DNA from: Brachycybe producta
Lineage: Eukaryota > Arthropoda > Diplopoda > Playtdesmida > Andrognathidae
Reading direction: 5' to 3'
Length of the DNA stretch: 64,000 nucleotides
NCBI GenBank assembly: GCA_036925085.1
Contig: JAUPFP010000002.1
Location: 1 to 64,000, forward strand
Part shown: piece after piece, positions 46,999 to 56,200 of the stretch
Position numbering within the stretch: the stretch's first letter is position 1
How the letters are laid out: each line of letters starts with the position of its first letter
Program-made: the position numbers and the translations under genes
Notes under the pieces: model-generated
Told to the model about the DNA's origin: nothing
Seen by the model: the letters and a program-made list of their open reading frames with translations, nothing else
The model's database searches: none

Positions 46999-47354
46999 AA
47001 GTAAATGAAAAAATACCTTCACGTCTTGATCGTAACATTCACAGATTGCACGTAGCTGTGGAAAGTAATCCGCGTCTTCAAAAAGAACTTCTAAAGAACT
47101 CCAACTTGGATTTTATTCAGTGTTTGTGTGATTGTGCGCATAATATTGGGAACTCTAACATTGTACTGAGTGAACGTGAAAAAAGAAAGTTACGGCCCTA
47201 TAGGCATGTACTGAATAAATTAGTGAATACAAAAGCATCTCCAAAGTCAAAGAAAAACTTTCTCGTCAAACAAAAAGGGGGTTGGCTTCCTCTGTTAATT
47301 TCTCCCGTATTGTCGATGTTAACGGGTTTAATTACATCATGGCCGAGAAAATGA
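46995..47354 (+). CDS. Conserved Polinton protein with C-terminal hydrophobic segment
   Basis: 119 residues. The N-terminal helical part (RNIHRLHVAVESNPRLQKELL, then DFIQCLCDCAHNI) and the basic middle (EKRKLRPYRHVLNKL) are followed by a Lys-rich stretch and the ending VKQKGGWLPLLISPVLSML. Small proteins of this layout, ending in QKGG plus a hydrophobic helix, recur between ATPase and integrase or capsid genes in animal Polintons. By position and tail I infer a membrane-active or capsid-internal protein, comparable with hydrophobic minor proteins of adenoviruses. It begins in an ATGA overlap with the ATPase and ends in another with the next gene. Confidence 0.7.
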   Translation: MKVNEKIPSRLDRNIHRLHVAVESNPRLQKELLKNSNLDFIQCLCDCAHNIGNSNIVLSEREKRKLRPYRHVLNKLVNTKASPKSKKNFLVKQKGGWLPLLISPVLSMLTGLITSWPRK

Positions 47355-47851
47355 TTCTCGTCCCCGCCGAATCTTGGGAAGCTGAATATCGAGAAAGACA
47401 AGAAAATAAAACGCCTGTTCAACGTACTTTAAGAGACATTGATAAAGCCATTCAACGTATTTTGGAAGAAGAAAACTTGGATAACTACAATAAGGTTTTA
47501 CTTCTAGGACAATTACAACACAGGTATAAATCTATTTATGAGAACCGACCCAAAGAGGTAACGAAAGTGACGTTAGAGGACCCTGGTTTTTCGAGTCCCA
47601 TTGAAGAAACACATTCATCGGGTATCAGCGATATAGTCAACCAAGTGCCGAAGACACAACAGAAGAAGGCCGGTCGTCTTCTTAATTTGATAAAAGATGG
47701 TAGAGGGTCATTAAGTTGGAATTCATCGCATCAGCTTCTGATAGATGGACAAGTCGTGCCGAATACCAATATCATGGACCTTACTAGAGATCTCGTCATC
47801 AGTAAAACTAGATACGACCCCCAGGATGGGAGCCATTTATCACGGAGCTGA
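47351..47851 (+). CDS. Conserved Polinton protein of unknown function (between ATPase and integrase)
   Basis: Start chosen at 47,351 (MILVPAESWEAE), where ATG overlaps the previous stop as ATGA, the rule at other junctions here; 47,339 (MAEKM) is a second option. About 166 residues: a helical N-terminal half with Glu/Lys/Gln content (DIDKAIQRILEEENL, GQLQHRYKSIYENR), a low-complexity link, then a compact C-terminal domain with KKAGRLLNLIKDGRGSLSW and QLLIDGQVVPNTNIMDLTRDL. Sequences with this KILVP-start and GxVVPGSNIxDLL-like end are common in animal Polintons, but no biochemical role is known to me. It may be a virion or replication accessory protein. Confidence 0.65.
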   Translation: MILVPAESWEAEYRERQENKTPVQRTLRDIDKAIQRILEEENLDNYNKVLLLGQLQHRYKSIYENRPKEVTKVTLEDPGFSSPIEETHSSGISDIVNQVPKTQQKKAGRLLNLIKDGRGSLSWNSSHQLLIDGQVVPNTNIMDLTRDLVISKTRYDPQDGSHLSRS

Positions 47852-47936
47852 AAAAAATGAACGTACCTCGATCACTAATAGCCAACGACAAGCGATGGGA
47901 TTATCATCCTGATACCAAAGAATCTAACACAGCCGT

Positions 47937-49013
47937 ATGGGAAGAATCATGAAAAACAAAGAACTCAAAAAAATTTATTACGATCCATCCTCCAGTGGTT
48001 CTTTCGGGGGTGTAGACCGCCTTCATGCGGCCACTGGAAAGAAATTTACTCGGGGTGAAATTGAAGCCTGGTTACGAATGCAAGATGTCTACACTTTACA
48101 TAAACCAGTGAGAAGAACATTTACGAGAAATAGAACATTGGTCAGTAAAATAGACGATGTATGGCAGATGGATCTCGTGGATATGCAGTCTTACGAAAAA
48201 GAGAATAAGGGTTACAACTATCTTTTAACTTGTATCGATGTATTTTCAAAATATGCTTGGGTTCAACCATTAAAACAAAAAACTGGAAAGGAAATGATCC
48301 TTGCTTCGAAAATTATTCTGCGAGATGGAAGGAAGCCGAGAAAAATTCAATCGGATAGGGGAAAAGAATTCCTGAATAAGAACTTTCAGACCTTTCTCAA
48401 AGACAATGGGATTGGATTTTACACCACTTTTAATGAAATCAAAGCCGCTGTTGTTGAACGTTTTAATAGAACTTTGAAATCGCGCATGTGGAGATACTTT
48501 ACCGCGAAGGGGAATTATCGGTACATTGATAAGTTGAGTCATCTGGTGAAAGGATACAATGCATCGTATCATAGAAGTATTGGAATGGCTCCGGAGAAAG
48601 TCTCATCTACCAATGAAGCAGATGTATTTAAGCGGTTGTTTTCATCTGTCAATAGTAGATTGCCCAAGTTCAAAGTAGGAGATCGTGTTCGTATTTCCAA
48701 GACGAAGTTAACTTTCGAAAAAGGTTACTTGCCCAATTGGTCGGATGAGGTTTTCATCATCTCTACACGTATCGATCGAATACCTCCGGTATACCGTCTC
48801 CTGGATATTGATGGAGAACTATTAGAAGGTACGTTTTACGAGGAAGAACTTCAAAAAATTGACAAGAAAGATGGCGATTTTTGGAGGGTAGAAAAAGTTG
48901 TAGCTGAAAAAGGAAAAGGCCGTCACCGGCAACTTTTGGTGAAGTGGAAAGGATATGCCGATAGACACAACAGTTGGATTAAAGCGGGAGATTTGAAACA
49001 GCTTCAAAAATGA
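47937..49013 (+). CDS. Polinton integrase with C-terminal chromodomain
   Basis: 358 residues. The N-terminus has the usual YYDPSSSGSFGGVDRL. The rve catalytic core has DDE residues at about Asp79 (QMDLVDM), Asp140 (QSDRGKEF) and Glu174 (AVVERFNRTLK). An SH3-like region follows (KFKVGDRVRISK), and residues 316-350 form a chromodomain (WRVEKVVAEKG, LLVKWKGY, NSWI). Integrases of this class join the element's ends to target DNA with a short target duplication. The chromodomain may steer insertion to marked chromatin. The stop codon overlaps the next start as ATGA. The upstream gap of 85 bases is the largest in this block. Confidence 0.95.
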   Translation: MGRIMKNKELKKIYYDPSSSGSFGGVDRLHAATGKKFTRGEIEAWLRMQDVYTLHKPVRRTFTRNRTLVSKIDDVWQMDLVDMQSYEKENKGYNYLLTCIDVFSKYAWVQPLKQKTGKEMILASKIILRDGRKPRKIQSDRGKEFLNKNFQTFLKDNGIGFYTTFNEIKAAVVERFNRTLKSRMWRYFTAKGNYRYIDKLSHLVKGYNASYHRSIGMAPEKVSSTNEADVFKRLFSSVNSRLPKFKVGDRVRISKTKLTFEKGYLPNWSDEVFIISTRIDRIPPVYRLLDIDGELLEGTFYEEELQKIDKKDGDFWRVEKVVAEKGKGRHRQLLVKWKGYADRHNSWIKAGDLKQLQK

Positions 49014-50377
49014 CCGAGCCTCAAGACTTTTACGTGACACTGCCGAGTAATAGCAGTATGAAATATTATCCGGACAACACTTTAACGAATTACACCGTGA
49101 AACTTCCAAAACCCATCGAAATTACTGGAGATTACGAAGTCGCCTTGGCTGAGATTCATTTTTCGCGTACCTGGTTAAAGATCGCGGATCAAAAGGAAGG
49201 CGAAATTATTATCAGAGATTTGGAAAGGAGTCTAAGCATCAACATTAGCGTTCCTAGCGGGGCGTACCATTCTCCCGGTTTTCTCGTGAATGCCATCAAC
49301 TCTCATATCGATGAATATTTCGGACCCCTTCATTTGAGGCATCCTTCGATTCAATCGAACAAAAATGAGTTGATTAAAAAAATAGACAAATCTACATCTA
49401 ATATAAACAAAGAGGAAGAAAATATGGTAATAGAAGAAGCCAGTCTGCAAACAACCGCGGACAATGTGAATGTCATGTTCAAAACGTGCGAGGAATCACG
49501 CACCAACTATCAGAATCTCGTTAAGGATAAGAATACCAGTCAAACGGAATATCAAAACAAAATAAACGATCTCGATAAAGAATTACAACGTCAAAAAATC
49601 CTCATACCTGGACCCGATGGAAAAAGGGACGAAGCCATTCAGCGTCTCGTTAATGTCCTACAACAAAAGCTACAGGACGAACAAAAAAAGAAGACCGGCG
49701 ATAAAGATGCCAAAGATAAACTCATCAATCCAGTTCGTTTACAAAAAGAAGCGAATGAATTTAATTACAATATTTTAAAGTCCTCGTATGATGAAAAAAA
49801 AGAAAATTTAGCCAAGTCAAAACAAGATCTACAAAATATGAAAGATTATCATCAGCAGTTGTTAGAAAGCAAAACACGAATGGAGAATATCGCGAATCCG
49901 AGATTAAATAGTGAAAAGAATCTTTGGTTCAAATATCGGAATACAACGTCACGTGTAGAAGTTACCGTTCAGCCCAGTTCCAGCATTCAATTCTCCGAAA
50001 AAATACAAAGAATGCTCGGGTTTCAAGAGGACTATCTTAGCAATACGTCGGAACTTCCCATTATTAGGGTGGCCGACTTTCTTTCGGATATTCAGCGTGA
50101 TATTCATTCCTTATTCGTGTATATCGACTGCATCGAGTACCAGCCAGTGGGGGATATACTTTCACCTTTATTGAGGCCCGTTCATCTTCAAGATTCTGAT
50201 GGAATGAGAGTTACCAAAATCTACAATCAACTACAGTACAAAAGAGTATCACGTGATAGTATACATAGTATCGAAGTGCGTATAAGCGATGTCTTTGGAC
50301 GTAAAATTTTATTTACCAGTGGAGACGTAGTGATAGCCACAGTTCATTTCCGTCCGTGCTCCATTTTTCACAAATGA
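49010..50377 (+). CDS. Penton/minor capsid candidate with a coiled-coil insertion
   Basis: 455 residues. The N-terminus, FYVTLPSNSSMKYYPDNTL, NYTVKLPKPIEITG and YEVALAEI, is the conserved start of a Polinton structural protein usually taken as penton or minor capsid. The C-terminal 150 residues return to beta-rich sequence (VEVTVQPSSS, LFVYIDCIEYQPVGD, IEVRISDVFGRKI, VIATVHFRP). Residues about 115-300 are a long Lys/Glu/Gln-rich coiled coil with Asn, e.g. KINDLDKELQRQKIL, inserted into the conserved frame. A trimeric or dimeric spike or fibre is the simplest idea. It starts in an ATGA overlap with integrase and ends in one with the next gene. Assignment as penton rests on position and motif memory. 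Confidence 0.6.
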   Translation: MTEPQDFYVTLPSNSSMKYYPDNTLTNYTVKLPKPIEITGDYEVALAEIHFSRTWLKIADQKEGEIIIRDLERSLSINISVPSGAYHSPGFLVNAINSHIDEYFGPLHLRHPSIQSNKNELIKKIDKSTSNINKEEENMVIEEASLQTTADNVNVMFKTCEESRTNYQNLVKDKNTSQTEYQNKINDLDKELQRQKILIPGPDGKRDEAIQRLVNVLQQKLQDEQKKKTGDKDAKDKLINPVRLQKEANEFNYNILKSSYDEKKENLAKSKQDLQNMKDYHQQLLESKTRMENIANPRLNSEKNLWFKYRNTTSRVEVTVQPSSSIQFSEKIQRMLGFQEDYLSNTSELPIIRVADFLSDIQRDIHSLFVYIDCIEYQPVGDILSPLLRPVHLQDSDGMRVTKIYNQLQYKRVSRDSIHSIEVRISDVFGRKILFTSGDVVIATVHFRPCSIFHK

Positions 50378-50850
50378 GGGTACCTTACTATTGTGGATCA
50401 GCGTCTGATCCGTGTTATAATTATCATAAACAAATTGGATCTTCTTTACCCATCTTCGTGGGATCTCATTATCAGCGGGGACACGGATTTTTTTCTTCGT
50501 TATATCGTTTCGTGATTCCTTTTTTGAAAAAAGGAGCCCTCTCAGCGAGTAAGCAGTTGTTAAAGTCTGGAACTAACGTCGTATCCGATATTGAAGCTGG
50601 GGAATCTTTCAAAAGTGCCTTAAAAAGGCGTGGAACGGAAGCTGGGCATGAAATTTTGAAGACAATGACAGGTGGAGCTAAGTGCCGGAAAACAACTAAA
50701 ACATCTGGAAATAGAAGAACCGTGGCCAGTACGAAGCATACAGTGAAAAGGAAAGCGTCGAAGAAGAAAGTCGCTAAGAAAAGAAAAAGTGCGACAAAGA
50801 AAGCTTCGGGTAAAAAAAGAAAAACTAGCAATTTCGTGAATCTCCTATAA
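50374..50850 (+). CDS. Basic core-like protein (adenovirus pX/pVI-like)
   Basis: 158 residues from the ATG at 50,374, which overlaps the previous stop. An aromatic N-terminus with a glycine-rich motif (HYQRGHGFFSSLYRF) is followed by an amphipathic helix-like stretch (IPFLKKGALSASKQLLKSG) and a GxExFKxALKxRGTEA segment. The last 60 residues are an Arg/Lys/Ser/Thr tail (KRKASKKKVAKKRKSATKK) able to bind DNA. In animal Polintons and adintoviruses a protein of this shape precedes the major capsid gene and is compared with adenovirus core or membrane-lytic proteins. The protease encoded two genes on would be the natural processing enzyme. Only 2 bases separate its stop from the next ATG. Confidence 0.65.
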   Translation: MRVPYYCGSASDPCYNYHKQIGSSLPIFVGSHYQRGHGFFSSLYRFVIPFLKKGALSASKQLLKSGTNVVSDIEAGESFKSALKRRGTEAGHEILKTMTGGAKCRKTTKTSGNRRTVASTKHTVKRKASKKKVAKKRKSATKKASGKKRKTSNFVNLL

Positions 50851-50852
50851 AC

Positions 50853-52178
50853 ATGAGCGGCTTTCTCGTACATCATGACTCGGGGCCCGGGATGAGTTGT
50901 GAGTTGGATATTTTTACCGTGCCTGCGACGCAAACGAGTAATCGGGATGACTGCATTAAGGAATACCACCCTGTGAACAGTATCGAAGACCAAAATACGA
51001 TAGAGTTCAATATCATGGGAAATGCCGATGAATACATAGATCCTTCTGATATTTACCTGAATGTGAAGGCAAGAATTTTAAAAGCGGACGGAAAACCATT
51101 GGATGCTACTTGCGAAGTCACGCCTGTAAATGGTTTTTTTCACTCTCTTTTTAGTGAAATTACGATTACTCTCGGGCATACGATTATAAGTTCCACCGAT
51201 CACGATTACGGATATAAAGCTTATTTAACGACCCTTCTATGCAGCGAAAACACCGGGAATAAATCTTATTTATCTCTCGAGATGTTCTACAAAGACACCA
51301 TCGCTGCCTTTAAAGATCGTAAACCATCCACGGCTGATCCAGCAGATGGATTGGCACAGCGCTTCGAAAGATCAAAAGCGAGTGCTATTATGGATATGTG
51401 TGGACGTCTTCACGGAGATATTTTTCATCAGGGGCGGCTCTTACCTAATATGCTCGATCTCTCCATTAAATTAATTCGTCAAAAAGATGCCTTTTGTTTA
51501 CTGAGGCCTGATAGTGACAAAAATGATTACAAAGTGGATATTAGATCTGCTACCCTCTATGTACGAAAAGTGGTGCCTAATCCATCTATTGTAAAAACGC
51601 ATATTGAGCAGTCGTTGAAGTCTAATTTTATTTATCCCATCAATCGAATCAAATGCACAACTTTCAGCGAACCGAGTGGTGGCCACGACATTAACATCAA
51701 CATTTGTAATGGCATATTACCGAGTTTCGTTATGATCGGACTCGTTGATAGTGATGCACGTGCTGGAAATTTAAAAAAGAATCCTTTTCATTTTCATTAC
51801 AAGGACCTCAGTTTTCTCGAGCTGCAGGTGGATGGTTCCCAGTTTCCGGGAATACAGTTCAGTCCAAATTTCAGTACGAAAGAATACGGTCATCTTTATC
51901 AGCAGCTATTTTATGCCTGCCGCAAGTATTATGGCACAGATGGTGTAGATGTGACGTTCGAGGAATTTAAAAACGGCTATTCTCTTTATGCCTTCGATCT
52001 CACCAATGATCAAAGTGCTCTATCAGGATCCCATTTCAACTTGAGTAAAAATGGATCTTTACGTCTCAATATGAAATTTAAAAATCCGCTGAACACAACG
52101 GTGAATGTTATCGTTTATTCCATCTATCAGTCCATCATCGAAGTGGATCATCATCGCAATGTTATCATAGATTATTAA
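50853..52178 (+). CDS. Polinton major capsid protein (double jelly-roll, hexon-like)
   Basis: 441 residues, a normal size for the family. It starts with MSGFLVHHDSGPGMSCELDIF, then PATQTSNRDDCI, YIDPSDIYLNVKARI, NGFFHSLFSEITITLG and, later, HGDIFHQGRLLPNMLDLSIKL, FVMIGLVDSDARAGNLKKNPFHF and YSLYAFDLTNDQS. These are the recurring blocks of Polinton major capsid proteins, predicted to fold as two jelly rolls and to form pseudo-hexagonal capsomers. The frame is whole. It lies between the basic core-like protein (2-base gap) and the protease (1-base gap), the order seen in adenovirus-like elements. Confidence 0.9.
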   Translation: MSGFLVHHDSGPGMSCELDIFTVPATQTSNRDDCIKEYHPVNSIEDQNTIEFNIMGNADEYIDPSDIYLNVKARILKADGKPLDATCEVTPVNGFFHSLFSEITITLGHTIISSTDHDYGYKAYLTTLLCSENTGNKSYLSLEMFYKDTIAAFKDRKPSTADPADGLAQRFERSKASAIMDMCGRLHGDIFHQGRLLPNMLDLSIKLIRQKDAFCLLRPDSDKNDYKVDIRSATLYVRKVVPNPSIVKTHIEQSLKSNFIYPINRIKCTTFSEPSGGHDININICNGILPSFVMIGLVDSDARAGNLKKNPFHFHYKDLSFLELQVDGSQFPGIQFSPNFSTKEYGHLYQQLFYACRKYYGTDGVDVTFEEFKNGYSLYAFDLTNDQSALSGSHFNLSKNGSLRLNMKFKNPLNTTVNVIVYSIYQSIIEVDHHRNVIIDY

Positions 52179-52179
52179 A

Positions 52180-52650
52180 ATGGATTCTAGTCAACTGGAA
52201 TATTTATTATTTCATCATCCCGCCACGCGTTTCGTGTTTGCCGGTGTATTTGCACGGGACCAACTTCCTTTTAGAGTGAATCATAAACTTTATATCGTTA
52301 ATCTGGATGCGCGGTCGGAGCCTGGATCTCACTGGATCGCTATTTATTTTAATAATGGGATGGCTGAATATTTCGACAGTTATGGAATAAAGCCATTTAT
52401 AGTCGAGATAAATCAGTTTATATCAAACAACAGTCTATCTTGGACTTACAATGCACGTAGACTCCAACATTCGAGAACGGCTGTATGTGGCCAATATTGT
52501 ATTTTCTATTCTATTTTAAGATTTTCTAATGTACCTATGAAGAGTATCGTTTCTGTATTTCATCGTCGCAATTATTTACAAAATGATAAAATTGTTCACG
52601 AATTTGTTAATTATAGTCTAAAGAAATATTTACCATTGTATGCTTTTTAA
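52180..52650 (+). CDS. Adenain-like cysteine protease (Polinton PRO)
   Basis: 156 residues. Catalytic layout: His51 in GSHWIAIYF, Asp66 in YFDSYG, Gln96 in RLQHS and Cys103 in VCGQYC, matching the His-Asp/Glu-Gln-Cys order of adenovirus-type (C5) and Ulp1-like proteases. Such enzymes mature capsid proteins. The ATG follows the capsid stop after one base. The end lies about 190 bases from the converging dUTPase, with poly(A) signals between. Confidence 0.92.
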   Translation: MDSSQLEYLLFHHPATRFVFAGVFARDQLPFRVNHKLYIVNLDARSEPGSHWIAIYFNNGMAEYFDSYGIKPFIVEINQFISNNSLSWTYNARRLQHSRTAVCGQYCIFYSILRFSNVPMKSIVSVFHRRNYLQNDKIVHEFVNYSLKKYLPLYAF

Positions 52651-52842
52651 TTGCAATTTTATTAAACATTTGACATTTAAGTACAGAATAAACATTAATA
52701 TGGTATTATATAATTTGAATAATGTTTAGATTTATGTAGTTATTATAGTTAGTTATATGTAGTTATTATATAGTTCATCATATGTAAAGTTGTTATACAA
52801 ACATTTGTGAATAAAATATATAAATACATTTGATTATTTTTT
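52651..52842. terminator. Convergent 3' ends: poly(A) signals on both strands
   Basis: Plus-strand AATAAA hexamers lie at 52,687-52,692 and 52,810-52,815, downstream of the protease. On the minus strand an AATAAA (52,847-52,842) overlaps the dUTPase stop codon. TTATATAGTT(A/C) and TAGTTATTATA words repeat loosely at 52,730-52,790. The 190-bp gap is thus the shared transcription-end zone of the two gene blocks. Confidence 0.6.
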
Positions 52843-53256
52843 TTATTTTCCGGTAGAGCCAAAACCAAAATTACCACGTGTACTTTGTGAAAGTTCACCC
52901 TCAACAAATTTTACATCAGGATATATTTTCTCAAAAATTATTTGTGCAATTCTATCCCCTTTTTTAATAGTAAAATCATGAGTTCCAAAATTTATTAACA
53001 TAACATCGATACTGCCCCTATAGCTGGAATCAATGACTCCAGCCAAAACATCAATGCCAAAATGAAGCGCAGGACCCGATCTCGGCGCAATTCGTCCATA
53101 ACAAGTATACGGTAAAGCGAGGGATAAGTCTGTCGCACAGAGTATCCTATCACCAGGTTTGATGGTACAATCCACGACAGAATACAAATCATATCCGGCA
53201 TCACCCAGATTCATTTTCTTCGGAATGACACATGCATCGCTTAATTTCCTAATCAT
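52843..53256 (-). CDS. dut: dUTPase (trimeric dUTP pyrophosphatase), Polinton accessory
   Basis: 137 residues from the Met at 53,256 (MIRKLSDACVIPKK); longer in-frame starts would overlap the polymerase and are rejected. All five dUTPase motifs are present: GDAGYDLYS (I), APRSGPALHFGID (II), GVIDSSYRG with the catalytic Asp (III), GDRIAQIIFEKI (IV) and the C-terminal arm RGNFGFGSTG (V). It hydrolyses dUTP to dUMP, keeping uracil out of new DNA and feeding dTTP synthesis. Its start is 31 bases after the polymerase stop on the same strand, fitting a replication block. dUTPase is not part of the standard Polinton set; gain from a host or a large DNA virus is likely. Confidence 0.93.
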   Translation of the reverse strand: MIRKLSDACVIPKKMNLGDAGYDLYSVVDCTIKPGDRILCATDLSLALPYTCYGRIAPRSGPALHFGIDVLAGVIDSSYRGSIDVMLINFGTHDFTIKKGDRIAQIIFEKIYPDVKFVEGELSQSTRGNFGFGSTGK

Positions 53257-53287
53257 TATTGTGGGTTCTATAATAAGAAAATTTAGT

Positions 53288-56200
53288 TTAAATTGAAAAA
53301 TAACCGTAAGCAAGGGTAGTAATTCCATCATTCTCGATATAACGTTTATCATCGAAGGCAGTGAGACTTATTTTGTTCACTTCTAGAGTGTATATGTCAT
53401 GCATTTTTGACAAGATTTGTCTTTGAATCACCCTATTCGGGATATATTTATGCAAAGATTCAACGTACATATCATGATTGAAGTGTGATTTTACAATCTG
53501 CTTCTTAATACCTTTCGCTTTGCATTTATGCTTACGACTATTTAATAGCACAGAATACATTTTCGATTTTAGGCCTACAAATTCTGAGATAGGTTCACCA
53601 TTCATTTCATCTTTAAATTTTCCCATGACTTTTTTATTTTTAAGAGAGTACAAAAAGTGACTTTTTGGATAGTCACTCGTATCCAAATGAAACTGGTAAT
53701 GCTGCATGTCATGGTACAGATCTTTAGTTTGAATGTGCATGATGAAACTATCCGTATCAGTATACAATAATTTCAATCTATTTCCTGGATAATTTGATTT
53801 CAGAACATAATAATAAAATTCATACATGAACAACTTTGAAATTTCTAGTACAGTAAAACCCGTGTAGAGTGGTTTGTTAAAATAGATGGACCATTTTTTC
53901 ATTTTAAAAACAGTGAGGTTCTTGTCGATAATGTGAAATGAATCTAGGTTCGCTTTACTGAGTAATTTTAGGCATCGTTCTGGTTCATTAACGAGTTCTG
54001 CATTCATTTTTTTTCTCTGATCTTCCATTGTTTTCCCAAAAACAGCGTTATTCATTAATTTGAAAAAATCTTTTTCGAAGTCATCTTTTGCCAACTTACG
54101 CATGGCGATATTAAATTCTATATAGGGTTTTAACCACTTGCCTTGGGTAAAAGAAAGAACACGATGAATTTTGATTAATTTCATCCCCAGGTTTACGTAG
54201 CATTGTAAATTTCTAGCATGAATAATGTAATTTTTCTTATGATAAAGATTTGGTGCGAGTTTCTTTGTCTTGTAGTTTTTGGGTTCTTTTCCTTTTACTT
54301 TTTTTAGAAGGTCTTTAGCATAAGGAGATAGCATATCGAGGTGAATATCGAGTCTTTCTGGACAAAGAGGGTAGTCACTATGATCAAAATGTAAATCCGC
54401 GGGATAATCGAGATCCACTTCTAATATGTATCCTTGTTTGTCATCTGAATTTATGGAATGAATGTCGAAAGTTTTGATCTCATTTTCATCTAACCAACGA
54501 AAATCTTTCATGGGCATGGGTTCGCACATCGCCGTAGCATACAAGGAATTGTAGTCCCAATAGGCTAAATAAGATTTAGGCTTAGATGGATCGTAATCAT
54601 TTAGATAGGGATTGTTCGCTTTTGCGTATCTGTGGCTGGCGACAGAAACACCTCCGCGAATACCTTTTTCGATAAATAAGTGCATATCATAATCTGTAAG
54701 TAGCTCCAACTCAACTTCTGTGTATTTCAAAGCAGCGGACCATGCATACATGGGCAAAGTGAAATAATGCGCGGGATCTAGTCCAAAACTTTTAAAAGAA
54801 ATAGTTCGGAAATTTTCAAAAACATCCGCCAAAATGAGACAATCGCTTCTTAAGTAAATATCATGATAATCGCCTAAAGTTTCACATCCGAATGTCTCCC
54901 ACACCTTTTTTACGTGCTCGTAATCTTTATCAGAGATCACTTCTTCGTTCAGTGTATTGTTGAAACAGTCTTTATGGGGAATACCCACTTCATCAAATTT
55001 TGAGAAATCATCCAAATATTCATATGGAAAAGATCCTTTTTGTGTCATTAGATCTATTTTTGAAGGGTCTTTGAAAAACCATGAAACACAATTAAATTTT
55101 TCTTTAGGAAGGTTTTGAGCGAGGGTTGCTAATGGGGCGGACAAGAACTGAAAACTATCCAAAAACACAAGATCATCAACGATGAAACTCGTATATCGTT
55201 GAATATTCAGTGGAATGATGTTAATGGGCTTTTCTGTTTTAATCTTACTGAGGGCTTTAATGATGAAATGCTCATCATATGACCGTAAACAATGAGCAAA
55301 ACATGGCATATACGAGCGATCACGCATGGTGGCATTACAACTAAAACAGGCTGCTCCTCTGTAATTGTTTCCTGGGAGATGGTGATCATGATCTCTTACT
55401 TTACCTGTAATGAACTCGTTAAACTCCGTATTACAAGCATAGCAATGGGTCGCTTTGCGGAAATTTTCTTCATCTTCATTCGTCATTATCATAGGCTCTA
55501 TCGGTGCTGATTTCAACAATTCACTGGCTTTCTCTCTTAAGGCAATAATGAGTTCATAAGCAGGATCTGTAGATATTTTACATTCATGGGCTACAACTTT
55601 GCCGTGATAGTCAATGATAGCATAAGAATATGAGCAAGCTTCGTGTTTCTGAATGTTTTTTGTATAAGATGTACTAGGATTTTGTGATGGTCCACTCACT
55701 TTTCGTATAATGCTTTCAAAGTCAAAATAAGCCACATAAGGGCAACGCAATGCTTTATAAAACTCGTTAAATTTTAAAATACAATTATCTTTGTTCGGTA
55801 AACGAATTTTTGCTGATTTATGCTCTTCACACATGGGGCGATGTCTTTCCAATGCAGTTTCCACTTTAAAACCCTGACAACATCGATAACAAAAAAATTT
55901 TTTGTTTAAACCATCACGACCCAGTAATCGCGCAATATTTCGAATAAGAAAATAATGTTTATCATGAAGTAGAAGATTAATTTCTCTATTTGAGTTGGAG
56001 TCACTTAGCTGTAGTGGAACTATGTACTTATCGTATCCAAAAACATTAATTTTGAGATTATTTGCAATTTCAAATTTTGATATCTGGTTTAAGGCAACTG
56101 GGTATTCAAGCATGGATGTATCCAGTATTTTTTCTTGCTTCATATAGTGACTCACTCTATTTGGATGGTTAGATCTAGTTATTGGATACACATGGGCTAG

